Shown here: positions 47,696 through 60,300 of the stretch, one piece after another | Layout: the number at the start of each line of letters is the position of its first letter | How positions within the stretch are numbered: the stretch's first letter is position 1 | NCBI RefSeq assembly: GCF_000208745.1 | Contig: NC_030856.1 | Span: 18,681,260 to 18,745,259, forward strand | Length of the DNA stretch: 64,000 nucleotides | Reading direction: 5' to 3' | DNA from: Theobroma cacao | Taxonomy: Eukaryota; Streptophyta; Magnoliopsida; Malvales; Malvaceae | Notes under the pieces: generated by a model | Databases searched by the model: none | What the model was told of the DNA's origin: nothing | What the model saw: the letters and a program-made list of their open reading frames with translations, nothing else | Program-made: the position numbers and the translations under genes

Positions 47696-48755
47696 TTAGT
47701 TGACGTCACCGCACCAGCAGAGGCAGTTTTTCTGACCCTGCATGTGGGATATTAGAGCAAACAGGTGCTGGGAAACAGGTTAAAAAACTCTTTTTTGAAG
47801 CATCCCGGTAGGACAGCAGCAGAGGGCAATTTGGCTGCACGTCCTTTCGCCAGCACCCATGATCAGTGGGGCCCATCAAATAGGGCCACGGGTATGAGAA
47901 ATGGGGAATTAATAGTATAAGGGGCGGGAGATGAGTGCAGTGAAAGGGAGAAGGAGTTGACAACACATGCGGAGGTCCGAATAAACAAAAAGAAAAAAGA
48001 GCTTCAAAAGCTGACTAGCCGAATAGTAGAGTCAAATCTGCAGGGAAAGGACAAACATCTTTTAGAAACTGCTTTTAACCAAGAGCTGTTAGCTTTTGTG
48101 CCGGCGCCTTTTGGAGTGGACGGCTCAATGGCCCCCTTGGCAGAACCGCAGGTCCCACGTCATCCCTCATTTTTGCATTGTCAACGGGCCCACACAAACA
48201 TCCACACGGATGAAGGGGAAATGGAGCCTGCTGAGTCTGTAGAGAAGTATGGGACACATGAACAGCAAGCAAGCGCAGGACAAAAAAATAATAATAATAA
48301 AAATTATTCTATGGAGTCATTTGTACGACCAGAGACTCATCGCATCGCGAAGGCTCGCAGACGCCAGAAAAGGGTGCGGGGGGCCAGAACGTGTAAGGAG
48401 AAATGGATGAAGGCAAGGGAGATGGGACGTCGCTGCCTGAGACTGCCCATGTAGGTGTAGATCAAAATTCAAAAAAGTATTTTTTGGAACCTCCAATGCA
48501 ACAGAGCGTCACGGGTGTGAAAAATTTAGAGTCAACAACAAATGCAGAGGGTGATGGGATGTGGCTGCACCAACAAGAGGGAGCCAATGAGACCCTAAAA
48601 AATTATTTTATTATGCATCCGACGCAGATAGCAAGCATGGAAATAGCCAGCAGAAGTCAGTAAGTGGGTCCGAGGGCCAGAATGAATCAGTGGACATAAT
48701 GGAAGGAAGTTGAGAACACAACCCATTAGTTGAAGAGACTGTATGTCAGATTAAG
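47696..48755 (+). other. GC-richer segment with two overlapping unidentified reading frames
   Basis: A sharp change to less AT-rich DNA follows the broken Athila LTR. One frame (47957-48454) starts MTTHAEVRINKKKKELQK and codes for 165 residues, mostly charged, with a Lys/Arg-rich end ('RRQKRVRGARTCKEKW'). A second frame (48403-48663, 86 residues) overlaps it by 52 bp in another register. No family is recognisable. The charged, low-complexity character and the small overlap suggest the C-terminal part of a LINE ORF1, or a decayed gene with one frameshift near 48430. It is cut on the right by element C. Confidence 0.35.
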
Positions 48756-51707
48756 TATCACGATTCAAAATTTTGATCGAGTCTGTGATAATAGTCACGA
48801 TATTTCGATAGACATTCATTATTCAGAATATCAATTGAAACTTTATAAGATTTAACATCAGTTTTTTCACTTTTCTTATGAGTATTAGTTACTAAAATCA
48901 CGTTTTAAAGTGATATGAACCAATTTTAATTCAAAAACAGTCAAAGAGAAGTTTCAACTACACAAGAGTATTTTAGTTATTTTTTTCAAAAATTTTAAAA
49001 ACCAGCTAAAATGTAGTATATGAGAGAAATTTACACATTTCATAATCGAAAATAAGTTTAGATATATAAAACATTCATTTAAAGTGAAATTATAGCTAAT
49101 GGAATAAAATAAAAATAATAAATAAAATATTTTAATTTTTCATAAAATATTTTTTATAGAACGCTACGTAAATAATTTTTACAGCGTAAAAGTAAAATAA
49201 ATTCCTACATACAGTAGCACACGCAGCCAAGTATTCAAAACATTTAACAATGACATGTGAGCCCCCGAATGACTAAAAGTAATGAAGATTGTGAACCTAC
49301 AGTTTTTGAGGATGCAAGTCCAACTGTAGCCCTCAACAAAATGAGCTATTTACCGACTATCTTGAGCTTGAAATAGGTGAAAATGAAGGTGGTGAGATTA
49401 TATAATCCCACTGAGTAAACAAATATTATCTAAAATATCTAAAACTGAGTAAATGGAGACAGATAAAATAGATTAGCATAAAAATAATTCACAACATTTT
49501 GAATTCATTTTAATAAGATAAAATAGCTTCATTTCACCCAAATAAACAACGAGGCTTATGATTTCTTGAAAAGCTTGGCTCGTGCCAAAATCATTCTCAT
49601 ACTCATTTGTCAGGGATACCTTGACTTGGGGCTATCCCAATCAAGTCCGCCAAGGCTGTTAAAAAGTCATGTACGCATAAATCTTGTTTTTATTTTGAAA
49701 ACATAGTCGTTCCTTGGCGTTGGCTGAGTTTACCCTCACGTGGTGGTTTGACGTCAAGTGAACTCTAAAGTTTTACCTCAAAAGTTACCTTATGCGCCTC
49801 TCGTATTGAGGTAAAATATAACGGGTTTACCGTACCCATTTGATAGGCTGGTCCACAGAAACCCGCCACTGCAGTGACTAATCTATAACCCACCAATTCA
49901 ATAAAAATTCAACAGCATGACATGGCAATTTTATCATTATCAAGCCTATCAAGGCAAACAACAGTTTATACATTTTCAACACAAATACCCATCCAACCAT
50001 TCATGCCCACATTATCATAAGCCATTCAATTCAAAACATAATTTACAATACAGCAAGTAGTCTCCAATTACTCCATTTTCAAGTCATCATTAAATTTCAA
50101 AACAATTTATAAAATCATTTCATTTAAACACATTTTTCATAAAATTACAAAATCGAATAAAAACATACTTTAGATAATTAAGACGATAATAAGGTTACTC
50201 ACAGTAATAGGAATCGTATTCGGGATACTCTGATTCTGGATCCTCGGATACTACCTCTTTACTCTTGCCAGAATGCTCACCACCTTGACATAATGCACAA
50301 TAAGTAATTTGTTACATTTGTGCTAAACCGTTGTAAAACCAATTCAGACTCTATACTAATGCATGAAATGGGATGTGAAATACTCGGGTAACTATCTAAA
50401 TACGGTGTTCAATATAAATTCAATCATGTACCTAAATAAAATGGTATTGGCCTAATTCGATCTATCACCCGATTAATTGGCCAATACATCTAATTCAACT
50501 CCAAACAATTCCATTTCTCTCCCAATACTCCAAATCATTAAATACAATTTAAATAACTTGAAATGTGGTAAAATCATCCTCACATTTTCTCTTGAAAAAT
50601 TTGGCCATGGTGAGTGCACTAACAATATAATTTTTCATGCTTGATTCTCACACCATAAATCATTCATTCTTAATCAAATCACTTGAAATTCAATCAAATT
50701 CATCATCAATATTCCACATGAAATATTCGGCCAATGAAGGTGATGTAAGAACATGAATTTTTCTTGCTTGCTTTTCATACTACATATCACCAAACAACTA
50801 AAAACACTAGAATAACATGTTTTCTAACTAAATTCATCATCAAATTCTCTCTCCTAAGGTTTGATCAGCACACTATCCTTCATGATATCTTGTGATTCAA
50901 CCATGAAAAATGCAAAATAATGCATAGAAAAGGTAGATCACAAGCTAGAATTAAAAATTTTTACCTTTAATGGCTTGATTCCTTGAAATTTGGTGAATTT
51001 CTCTTGAATTTCTTAGCTAGGGTTTTGTTCTTCTTCTTTTCTTCCCTTTTCTTCCTTTGGCCAACCAAGAGAAATGAGTTGGGAGGGTTATGGGCTGATT
51101 TTTAAAGCCAATTATAAATGGATGAAAATTTGACACATGTCACCATTTCATTGGCCCATGTGTCATACTGACCCATTAAGCAATCTCTCTCCACCATTTA
51201 AAATTTCTCAATTATCCATAATAATAATGGGTGAAATTCATGTACCGAACAAGTGTTGGGTGGTGTAAAATTACAATTTTGCCCTTGGACGGTAAAATGA
51301 CTATTTTGCCCCTTATGTGTGAAAAAATGTCGAAATTAAACTTTTTCACCTCTCAAACTCAAATTATGTTCTAAATAGTCAATCTTGGTCAAAAACTTCT
51401 TCCAACATTCCAATTTTAATCTCAGGTGGCAAAATGACCATTTTGCCCCTACGTTATGAAAATTCCAATTTGACTCCAAATCGGTCCTCGAACTTCGAAT
51501 CACCATTTTAAGTCATTATGGGGTTTTAAAATTCTCAATTTCATATTAAAATCTCTATTTGGACTAGTTCGAAGCTTAATTCAACTTAATTGTACCATTT
51601 GGTACATTGCCGTCCTTTAACGATTTTCGAGGTACCCAAGTAAGCAAACATGCATTTTTATGTAAGAATGACATAATAAACATATTGTAGAGCCGGGCTT
51701 GATAGCA
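48756..51707 (-). repeat. 3' LTR of element C
   Basis: It is about 2.95 kb, from TATCACGATT (the usual TGTCATGAC with changes, including TG to TA) to GATAGCA, which is TGCTATC on the element strand. It matches 55488-57390 over the part that remains of the 5' LTR. It includes the palindrome CACTGCAGTG at 49867-49876. Confidence 0.9.
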
Positions 51708-51720
51708 CTACCCCCCTTAA
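51708..51720 (-). promoter_or_regulatory. Polypurine tract of element C
   Basis: On the element strand TTAAGGGGGGTAG abuts the 3' LTR (51707). It is close to the tract of element A and confirms minus orientation. Confidence 0.85.
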
Positions 51721-54400
51721 AATAAAATTTTAACCTCAAAATTTCATTTACTGAACTTAGAGAAAAGGTGAGGGTATTGTTTTCTCATCTAATGCTCGAC
51801 TTCTTATGTCCTCCCCTTTATAGGGAATTTCGATTTGTTCACCTCATTTACCTCCAATTCAACTCGAGTACTTCACTTATGTCTATTATTATCCTTTAAA
51901 ATTAGATCAACAATAACCTTCACAAGTATGATCTCTTATATCGAGACACCAAGCATGCTTCTATTACTATCATTAAACTTGAACCATAACTCCCTCTCAA
52001 TCATACCAATTTTGATCGCATTTTATACCAATCACTATCTTATTACTTCATTTCATATCAAATTTCTTAACTTTCATTCATTCATCCTATCCTCATACAC
52101 TATTGTGTAGTTTACGGCATCATTAACATGCCATACTCATTCCTGTACATATCCTCAACGTTAGTGAGGATTAATGGCTTCAATTATTTCCACATACTTC
52201 ATGTTTACCTTGCATTTAGGAAATTTCAATCTTCTTAATCCTATTAATCCATCTCATATGGCTTAATCGTACTATAGGTTACATTCCCTTAACTATTTCC
52301 CCAAAATTCCTTAGGTCACCATAAATTGACTTCTGATAAGATTCTTGATCGTTACATTATCTATACAACTTATCAAATATATCGAGTTCAAATCTAGAAC
52401 CACTAAAACCATTCTTCATTTTAGTTGGGTACATCACTAACTCCACACATACGTATACACGCACATTCAAATGTCCATATTCCTCATTATGTATACGGGT
52501 CTCTATTTTCAAATGCCTTCAGACTAATTTCTCTTTGTTCGTTCCCATCCATAACCAAGATTCAATAGAATAATCTTCATAATTCATACAAATTCCTAAG
52601 AGTCATCCTTTTTCCTCGATTATCCTTCATGCCTCTACATTACCTTGTATCCTTCTTGCATTCTGATATTGATTTGTCACTTAAAACTCAGACTCATTTG
52701 AATCATGTATGCCTCAAGCATTTCGAATTCTAATTTCCATAATATATTAGGAAAGTTTCATTATCCGACTTCATTATCAAGGTCAACTTCTATCATCCTT
52801 TGTTCCACTCTTTCATACGAATATAACATCATTCTTCCTTAATCAATTTACAAATTGTGCTTGAAATTACAAGACTTGAAACTATGTTCTCCTCAAGTAC
52901 TTTTGAATACTAATACTAATATCACTCTCAGCTTACAGCTTCTTTTTTTTTATAACCACATAACTTAGTGCTTGCTTTCACGAGATCCATGGCAGAACTT
53001 CTCTTGAGTGTTTCCTTGGGGATATCTATCTTAAACTTATGTCTCACAGCAGGTGATCACTTAACTCGTGACTTAGCTGTTTGGCTCCTTAGCAAGTTTC
53101 AAAATCACACATCTTATACTTATATCGTATAATTTATAATTCTTTCTCAAAGGTGTATAATTTATAATTCTTTCTTAAAGGTGTTTAAACATTCTTGAAA
53201 CACTTAATCACTTATTTGCTCTTTCATACTCGAAGTATATCATTTCCATAAAGGCATGCACTTGCTCACCAAAATATTTAAATGCATGCTTAACTACTCA
53301 TGCTTCAACTTATCTCCAAGGGTTTCTAGCAAACCACGTAGTTTACTTGTGTTGTCACTAATCCTTTCGTTTCAACAAAGTCAAGACAAGATTTGTAAAT
53401 TCTCGTAACAATATTCTATATAAACCCATTTGCTATATCATTCTTGAAATCTTCATTCACACTTTTATCACTTGGTATTGACATCTCTTATCAATATCTC
53501 ATACATTCATCTAACCTTTCCCTCACTTCCTCTTTAACCTTTTACAAGGTTTACTTTATTTCTTAAGATTTGACTTTAGTCAACATATTATTCATCTTAA
53601 CACTCCCCCAATGCACTTAAGACTCCCAATAACAAAACTCGACATCAAAACCAATGACCATTTTCCAACTCGTGAGTCCAATCTTTATGTCGCTCATAGT
53701 TTGCTCATGCTTTCTAGCCATTAGGGGTTCTTAACGCGATAGCATTTGATAGTCAGTACTATGGCGTTGTAACTGTTTGAATTCACTTTATCCTAGCAAC
53801 TTTTCTACCTTTAAAGCTACTACCTCAATTATTCACAATCGTGTGGCTTCTCTTTGAGTCTATACCACAATTAGCAAGACTAACTTTCTATCACAAGTGT
53901 GCGATCAGAACATTGATTTAACGTATTTATTTTGCTACTAACATTCATATATCTTTACCATAACATTTAGTACGAGTTTGCTTAAGCAAAAATCTCCAAA
54001 TTTATTCATAGCTACATTTATCTCAGATTGCACATCACTTATCATCAGTCAATAAATCCCACTTGAGAATACTCTTTCCATATTGTATAGTGACTTCACC
54101 ATATACATATGACACCACACACATAATTATTCGTTGTTTTCTAGTGTTCCATAATTCCTTAGTATTCATAACTACTGGTCTTATTTGTCTTACAACTCAT
54201 ATAGTCCAATCACTTCAACTTAAAATCGTCATGAAATTAATCCACCTGAATCAACATTTTATGCTTATCTTATTATTAGTTCAAGAGTTTCATGATCATG
54301 GAAACTACAATTTACAAAACTAGCTTTCTATCATATGTACTTTGTTAGAACACTAATTTCAACATATTTAATCTACCCTTGGTGGTATGTCAAAATCATC
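51721..54400 (-). other. Non-coding, strand-biased replacement of pol in element C
   Basis: Between the zinc knuckle and the polypurine tract there is no RT, RNase H or integrase block in any frame. The first 130 bp next to the tract resemble the element A end. The rest is G-poor on plus (C-poor on the element strand), with T/C-rich text throughout. A 28-bp perfect-to-near-perfect duplication is at 53127-53182. Open frames here are short and carry no known motif. Confidence 0.7.
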
Positions 54401-54401
54401 C

Positions 54402-54626
54402 CTATCTTAGTTGTAATCCAGAGGAATCTCTCATTTGCATATCCATACGAGCTGATGGAGATGGAGCAGCTACGGTAGCCCGTCCTAACTGTGGGCAATC
54501 TCTCCTAATGTGACCCGACTGACCATAATAAAAACATCGTACAGGCCCTCTACACGGGCCGACATGATATCTCTCACAATTTCTACATCTATTAGAACTT
54601 CCGGAACTCTTCCCAGAAATAGTCAT
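54402..54626 (-). pseudogene. Element C zinc-knuckle piece of gag
   Basis: The 74-residue frame starts 'MTISGKSSGSSNRCRNCERY' and contains 'CFYYGQSGHIRRDC'. In the knuckle the second Cys is Tyr (codon at 54525-54527), so it would lose a metal ligand. Element A keeps CFQC at the same place. It overlaps the gag frame by 4 bp in another register, which could reflect a single frameshift near 54624. Confidence 0.85.
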
Positions 54627-55273
54627 CGCAGATCTATTAAATCTCGGAGGCCTCTACTGTGTTTGTGAAAATGGAGGTCTGAAGATGTTACCGAAACAAT
54701 AGTAGTACTTCCTGAAACAGATGAGTCTTGGCCCCTTTTTAGTGGCTGACTAGAAGATACACTCAAATTTCTCCTTTTTGCTAACTCAGCTCGCATTCTC
54801 CTATTTTCATTCGCAAGCTTCTCAGCTCTTAAAGCCATTTGCACCACCTCTTTAGCTACGGTTGCGTCTGACTCACCCCTAAAAGAAACGCAACCATGTT
54901 GCCTAGCCTCTTTAAGCTTCTTAGAAATAGAAACATCCAGCACTGATGGGGGGACAGGAGGTGGGGGTGGTGGTACTAAAGGAGCAGCTGAAGGAACTGT
55001 AGAAAGAGCTTGACCAGCCTGAGCCTGGCCAACAATAGCAGTAAAGAAGGCTGTTAATGCTTGAACTACCTCAGGAGGCATGGCAAGAATACTAGTAGGT
55101 GGCAGAAGAGGTGGAGGATGTGGATGAGTCTTGGTCTGTTCAGCAGCAAGTGCTGCAGGAATAGCAGATATAGCTGATTCCCCCTCTATAGGATCTAACT
55201 GACGATGTTGAGAACTACCTCTTCCCTTCTCAACCGATCTAGTGAGAGGTGGGTGTTCATATCGATGAGGCAT
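54623..55273 (-). pseudogene. Element C gag with the capsid core deleted in frame
   Basis: ATG at 55273-55271. The 216-residue frame has a proline-rich N-terminal half, 'SISKKLKEARQHGCVSFRGE' and then directly 'KEVVQMALRAEKLANENRRM'. In element A about 120 residues, containing the capsid core, lie between these two blocks. The fusion here (near 54857) keeps the frame open. This is the cleanest reading frame of the element, but the protein could not form a normal capsid. Confidence 0.88.
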
Positions 55274-55418
55274 GATAATCTATAAGAATGAATAAAGCAA
55301 GTTTAAACAACCTCAGGCTCTGCATGCAAATACATGCATTCGACTCAACCTAATCTAACTTAACTCGGGGCCACATTGACACTGTAAATTTTAAAACAAC
55401 TTTAAAACAACTTTAAAC

Positions 55419-55480
55419 CTAAAAGTTCTGATCTTTAAAACCAAAAGCTCTGATCTTTAAAACCAAAAGCTCTGATACCA
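55419..55480 (-). repeat. Triplicated 22-bp unit at the element C primer site
   Basis: Three tandem copies of CCAAAAGCTCTGATCTTTAA plus AA: the first (55419-55440) has one change, the second (55441-55462) is regular, and the third (55463-55480) carries GATACCA, the primer-site end. The primer match is only complete in the last copy. Confidence 0.9.
55469..55480 (-). promoter_or_regulatory. Primer-binding site of element C, tRNA-iMet type
   Basis: On the element strand this is TGGTATCAGAGC, a perfect 12-nt match to the complement of initiator tRNA-Met, 7 nt from the 5' LTR edge at 55488. Element A has one change in the same site. Confidence 0.93.
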
Positions 55481-55487
55481 CTTTAAT

Positions 55488-57390
55488 TGTCATGACTCGA
55501 AACTCCAATCGAGCCCGTGATAATCGTCGCAATGTCTCAATAGACATTCATTACCCAAAATGCCAATCGAAACCTCGCAAGGCTTAACATCAGTTTTCTC
55601 GCTTCTCCTGTGAGTATTAGTTACTAAAATCATGTTTTAAAGTGATATGAACTAATTTCAATTCAAAACCAGTCAAAGAGAAGTTTCAATTACACAGGGG
55701 TATTTTAGTCATTTTTCCCAAAAATTTTGAAACCAGCTAAAATGTAGTATATGAGAGAAATTTACACATTTCATAACCGAAAATAAGTTTAGATATCTAA
55801 AACATTCATTTAAAGTGAAATTATAGCTAATGACATAAAATAAAAATAATGAATAAAATATTTTAATTTTTCATAAAATTATTTTTATAGAACGCTACGT
55901 AAATAATTTTTACAGCATAAAAGCAAAATAAATTCCTACATATAGTAGCACACGCAGCTAGGAATTCAAAACATTTAACAATGACATGTGGGCCCCCGAA
56001 TGACTAAAAGTAATGAAGGCTGTGAACCTACAGTTTTTGAAGATGAAAGTCCAACTGTAGCCCTCAAAGAAATGAGCTATCTACGGACTATCCTAAGCCT
56101 GAAATGGGTGGAAAGGAGGGTGGTGAGATTATATAATCTCAGTGAGTAAACAAATATCATCTAAAATATCTAAAGTTAAGTAAATGAAGACAGATAAAAT
56201 AAATTAGTAGAAAAATGATTCACAGCATTTTGAATTCATTTTAATAAGAGAAAATAGCTTCATTTCACCCAAATAAACAATGAGGCTTATGATTTCCTGA
56301 AAAGCTTGGCTCATGCCAAAATCATTCTCATACTCAGTTGTCAGCGATACCTTGGCCTAGGGCTATCCTAATCGAGTCCGCTAAGGCTGTTAAAAAGTCA
56401 TGTATGCATAAATCATATTTTTATTTTGAAAACATAGTCGTTCCTTGGCATTGGCTGAGTTCACCCTCACGTGGTGGTTTGGTGTAAAGTGAACTCTAAA
56501 GTTTTACCTTAGGAGTTACCCTATGCGTCTCTCGTACCAAGGTAAAATATAACGAGATTTACCGTGCCCCTCTGATAGGCTGGTCTACAGAAACTCGCCA
56601 CTGCAGTGACTAATCTATAACCCACCAATTCAATAAAAATTCAACAGCATGACATGGCAATTTTATCATTATCAAGCCTATCAAGGCAAACAACAGTTTA
56701 TACATTTTCAACACAAATACCCATCCAGCCATTCATGCCCACATTATCATAAGCCATTCAATTCAAAACATAATTTACAATACAGCAAGTAGTCTCAAAG
56801 TACTCCATTTTCAAGTCATCATTAAATTTCAAAACAATTTATAAAATCATTTCATTTAAACACATTTTTCATAAAATTACAAAATCAGATAAAAACATAC
56901 TTTAGATAATTAAGACGATAATAAGGTTACCCACAGTAATGGGAATCGAATTCGGGATACTCTGATTCTAGATCCTCGGATACTACATCTTTACTCTTGC
57001 TAGAATGCTCACCACCTAGACATAATGCACAACAAGCAATTTGCTACATTTGTGCTAAACCGTTGTAAAACCAATTTATACTCTATACTAATGCATGAAA
57101 TGGGATGTGAAATACTCGGGTAACTATCTAAATACAGTGTTCAATACAAATTCAATCATGTACCTAAATGAAATGGTATTGGCCTAATTCGATCTATCAT
57201 CCGATTAATTGGCCAATACGTCCAATTCAACTCCAAACAATTCCATTTCTCTCCCAATACTCCAAATCATTAAACACAATATAAATAACTTGAAATGTGG
57301 CAAAATCATCCTCACATTTTCTCTTGAAAAATTGGGCCATGGTGAGTGCACTAACAATATAATTTTTCATGCTTGATTCTCACACCATAA
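55488..57390 (-). repeat. 5' LTR of element C, truncated
   Basis: It starts TGTCATGACT and matches the 3' LTR to about 57390 (3' LTR coordinate near 50660), then stops. About 1.05 kb of the LTR is missing. The break abuts a family-A LTR in the other orientation. Confidence 0.9.
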
Positions 57391-60300
57391 TTGTGTAATT
57401 TTTGCAATGTGTCTTGGAGGAGAGCCTTTCAGGAAAGGCAAGAAAGTCGTACCTGACGAATAGTGATCGAGGCACCTAGAAAGTATTTAATTTGTACAAA
57501 CGGTGAGTAAACCTATTATTATTGTAAATTATCTAGAGTTTAGTTTTAAAGGCTCTTCATGGATTTTATGAAACGAAAATGAGATTAAAATGTGATTTTT
57601 GATGTTTTAGAAATAAATGTGACAAATAAATATATTGTCTTGATTTTCTAAAATAAGAAACTTTTGATTATGAAATTGAGTAATTGGAGGCTGTCAATTG
57701 TCTTGAAAAATATATTTTCCTATGAATGGCTTATTGTAAAGCCCGACCTTATAAAATACTATTCATGACATACATGTGATGATAGCATGATTGCATGCTA
57801 GGAGAGTCCCGAAAAATTTACAAAAGTCGGTATTGTACCTAGAGGTACAACAAAGTTTATTTAATCCTCGAACTAGATCAAATAGGAATTTTAAGGTGAG
57901 ATTAAGAGTTTCACAGTTCATGGATGACTTAAAATGGTAATTTGGAGTTTGAGGATCAATTTGGAGTCAAATCGGAATTTTCACTAACTAGGGGCAAAAT
58001 GGTCATTTGCCACCTGGGGACAAAATGGGAATTTTAGAAAAGATTTTTTTGACCCCATTTGACTTATTAGAGTATAATTTGACTTATTGAAGTATGATTT
58101 GAGGTTTAGAAGTGAAAAATTTTAATTTCGGTATAATTTGGAGTATAGGGGTAAAATGGTAATTTTGCCACCTCAGGGGCAAAATTGTAATTTTCCACCA
58201 CCAGGATATTTTTTCCAGCACATGGTCTTCCTTTGTCTTCATCTTTGACCCTTGACTAAACATGTGGTGGAGATAAAATGTTTAAATTTTTAAAATTTTA
58301 AAAACGGGCCAATGACATGATGCCATGTGTCATGCCTTTATTAATTTATTATTTTCCTTTTTAAAAGGCACAAAATCAGCCCATCTTCCACCCCATGGCC
58401 GGCCAAACCAGCAAGAAGAGAGAGAAAACAAAAACAAAACCCTAGAGAGAGAAAATCAAAGAAAAAGTGTGAATTTTCAAGGAAATTAAGTGAAAAAGGT
58501 GAGTTTTTTCTATTAAGCTTGAGTTTTCTTATTCCCAAGCATTTCTCTTTATTTTCCATGATTAAATTACATGTTTTCATGATGAATTCAATTCTGAAAA
58601 AATGGGTTAGGAGAGAGAAAGTTGTTGGATTTATTTGATTTTAATTTATGTTAGTGTTTTTAGTTAGTTTAGCATATTTAGAAACAAAACAACAAGAAAA
58701 GAATTTATTTTCTCCCCCAACCATTAATGGCTGAATTTACCATGTAGTGAGTGAGGATGAGTTTGATTTTATTCTAGGAGAATTGGTTAAGGAATAATGA
58801 ATTATGAGCCTAGAAAAATAATGGGAATTTTCGGAGCAAAAATACGAATTTTTACCCACTAGGGGTATTTTCGTAATTTGCTGTTGGGACTGATAATTTG
58901 CACCACACTGAGGGACATTAAGTTAATTTGGGTGCAATTGAGGTATAGAAACTGAAAAGAATTAAATTGGAGTTTAAACGGACCCGTTAGGAATTTAATC
59001 GGGTGATAAGACGAATTAGGCCAATACCGGGTTTAGATAGTTACCAGTGCATTTTTGCATTCCATATCATGCATTGGTAGTCTAAATTAGTTTAATTTTG
59101 ATTTAGTACCAACTTGGTGAAACTCTCGATTTTGTACTGTGTCAAGGTGGTGAGTCCTCCGATAAAGGCAAGGAAATTGCATCCGAGGACCAGTAGACAG
59201 AGTGCTTCGAAAGTCTGCATTCTAGACATTGTGAGTAAACTTACTGTCATTTTAATTATCTAGGGTGGTTTTTAGATGCTTTCATGAATTCTATGGAAAA
59301 AGGAATTTAAAAAGATAAATTTTCATGTTTTATGAATAAATGAGTTTCAATGAAATTAAATTATAAATTGTTTTGAAATTAATAGTGATTTTGAAAAATA
59401 GAGTACACGGAGACTGTTAATTGTGGCAATTTGATTGTTTAAATTAACTGGCTTATGATAAATCGAGCATGATTGGCTAGTTGGCAATTGTATTGAAATG
59501 CGAATTGTTTGGTTACCTTGAAAAACTACGAATTACAAAATTGCCATATCATGTTATTGAGTTTTATTATATGGTGGATTATATATTAATTAATCACTGC
59601 AGTAGGGGGTTTCTGTGGACCAGCCTTTTAGAGGGGCACGGTAAACCCCATTATATTCTTACCTCGAACGGAGAGGCGCGTAGGGTATCTCCTGGGGTAA
59701 AGTTTAGGGTTCACTTCACGCTAAACCACCACGTGAGGGGGAACTCAGCCAACGCCAAGGAACGGCTATGTTTTCAAAACAAAAACATGATTTATGTGAA
59801 ATGTGAATTTTAATAGCCTTGGCGGTCTCGGTAGGATGCCTCGGCCAAGGTGTCCCCGAGAATGGATTTATGGCACAAGCCTAGATTTTTATGAGATTCA
59901 TAAGCCTCTTTACGTGTTTTGAACAAAATGTGTTCTAATGCTATAACCCAGTTTATGATGATTTACTTTATTGTCTCCATGTACTCAACTCTAGATGTTT
60001 ATGATGATGTTTGTTTACTCATTGGGATTTTATAATCTCACCACCCTCCTTTCCACCCATTTCAGGTTCAGTATAGACTGTAGATAGCTGATCTCATCGA
60101 GGACTACAGTGGGATCTGCATTTTCCAAACCGTAGGTTCACAGTCCTCTTTACTTTTGTTTATTCGGGGGCACTCTTGTTATTGTAAATTAAATTAAATA
60201 TTTTGGCTTACTGTATTTAAGTATGTATAAATTTATTTAGCTTTTACGTTATAAAAATTATTCACGTATAACTCTATAAATATTGTTTTATAAGAAAATA

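Larger units (their letters stand above)
48756..57390 (-). mobile_element. Element C: gag-only, non-autonomous Tekay-related gypsy element
   Basis: Minus-strand element with its 3' LTR at 48756-51707 and its 5' LTR at 55488-57390 (truncated). The primer site, gag position, polypurine tract and LTR phrases are related to element A, but pol is missing and about 2.6 kb of non-coding DNA takes its place. The 5' side of the element is lost at 57390, where it is joined to a family-A LTR fragment, so no TSD can be shown. TTAAG (48751-48755) is the left flank. Confidence 0.88.

Noticed and set aside
51835..54323. Open frames of 86-91 residues on plus in element C
   Set aside because: The sequence is G-poor, which thins out two of the stop codons by composition. 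No motif is found.
48895..57300. Array-like recurrence of similar text, as in a CRISPR or satellite
   Set aside because: The recurrence is one long LTR pair separated by an internal region, with no short regular repeats and spacers.
59481..59813. A 110-residue frame in solo LTR D
   Set aside because: It overlaps the conserved LTR core, which in other families is not open in this frame.
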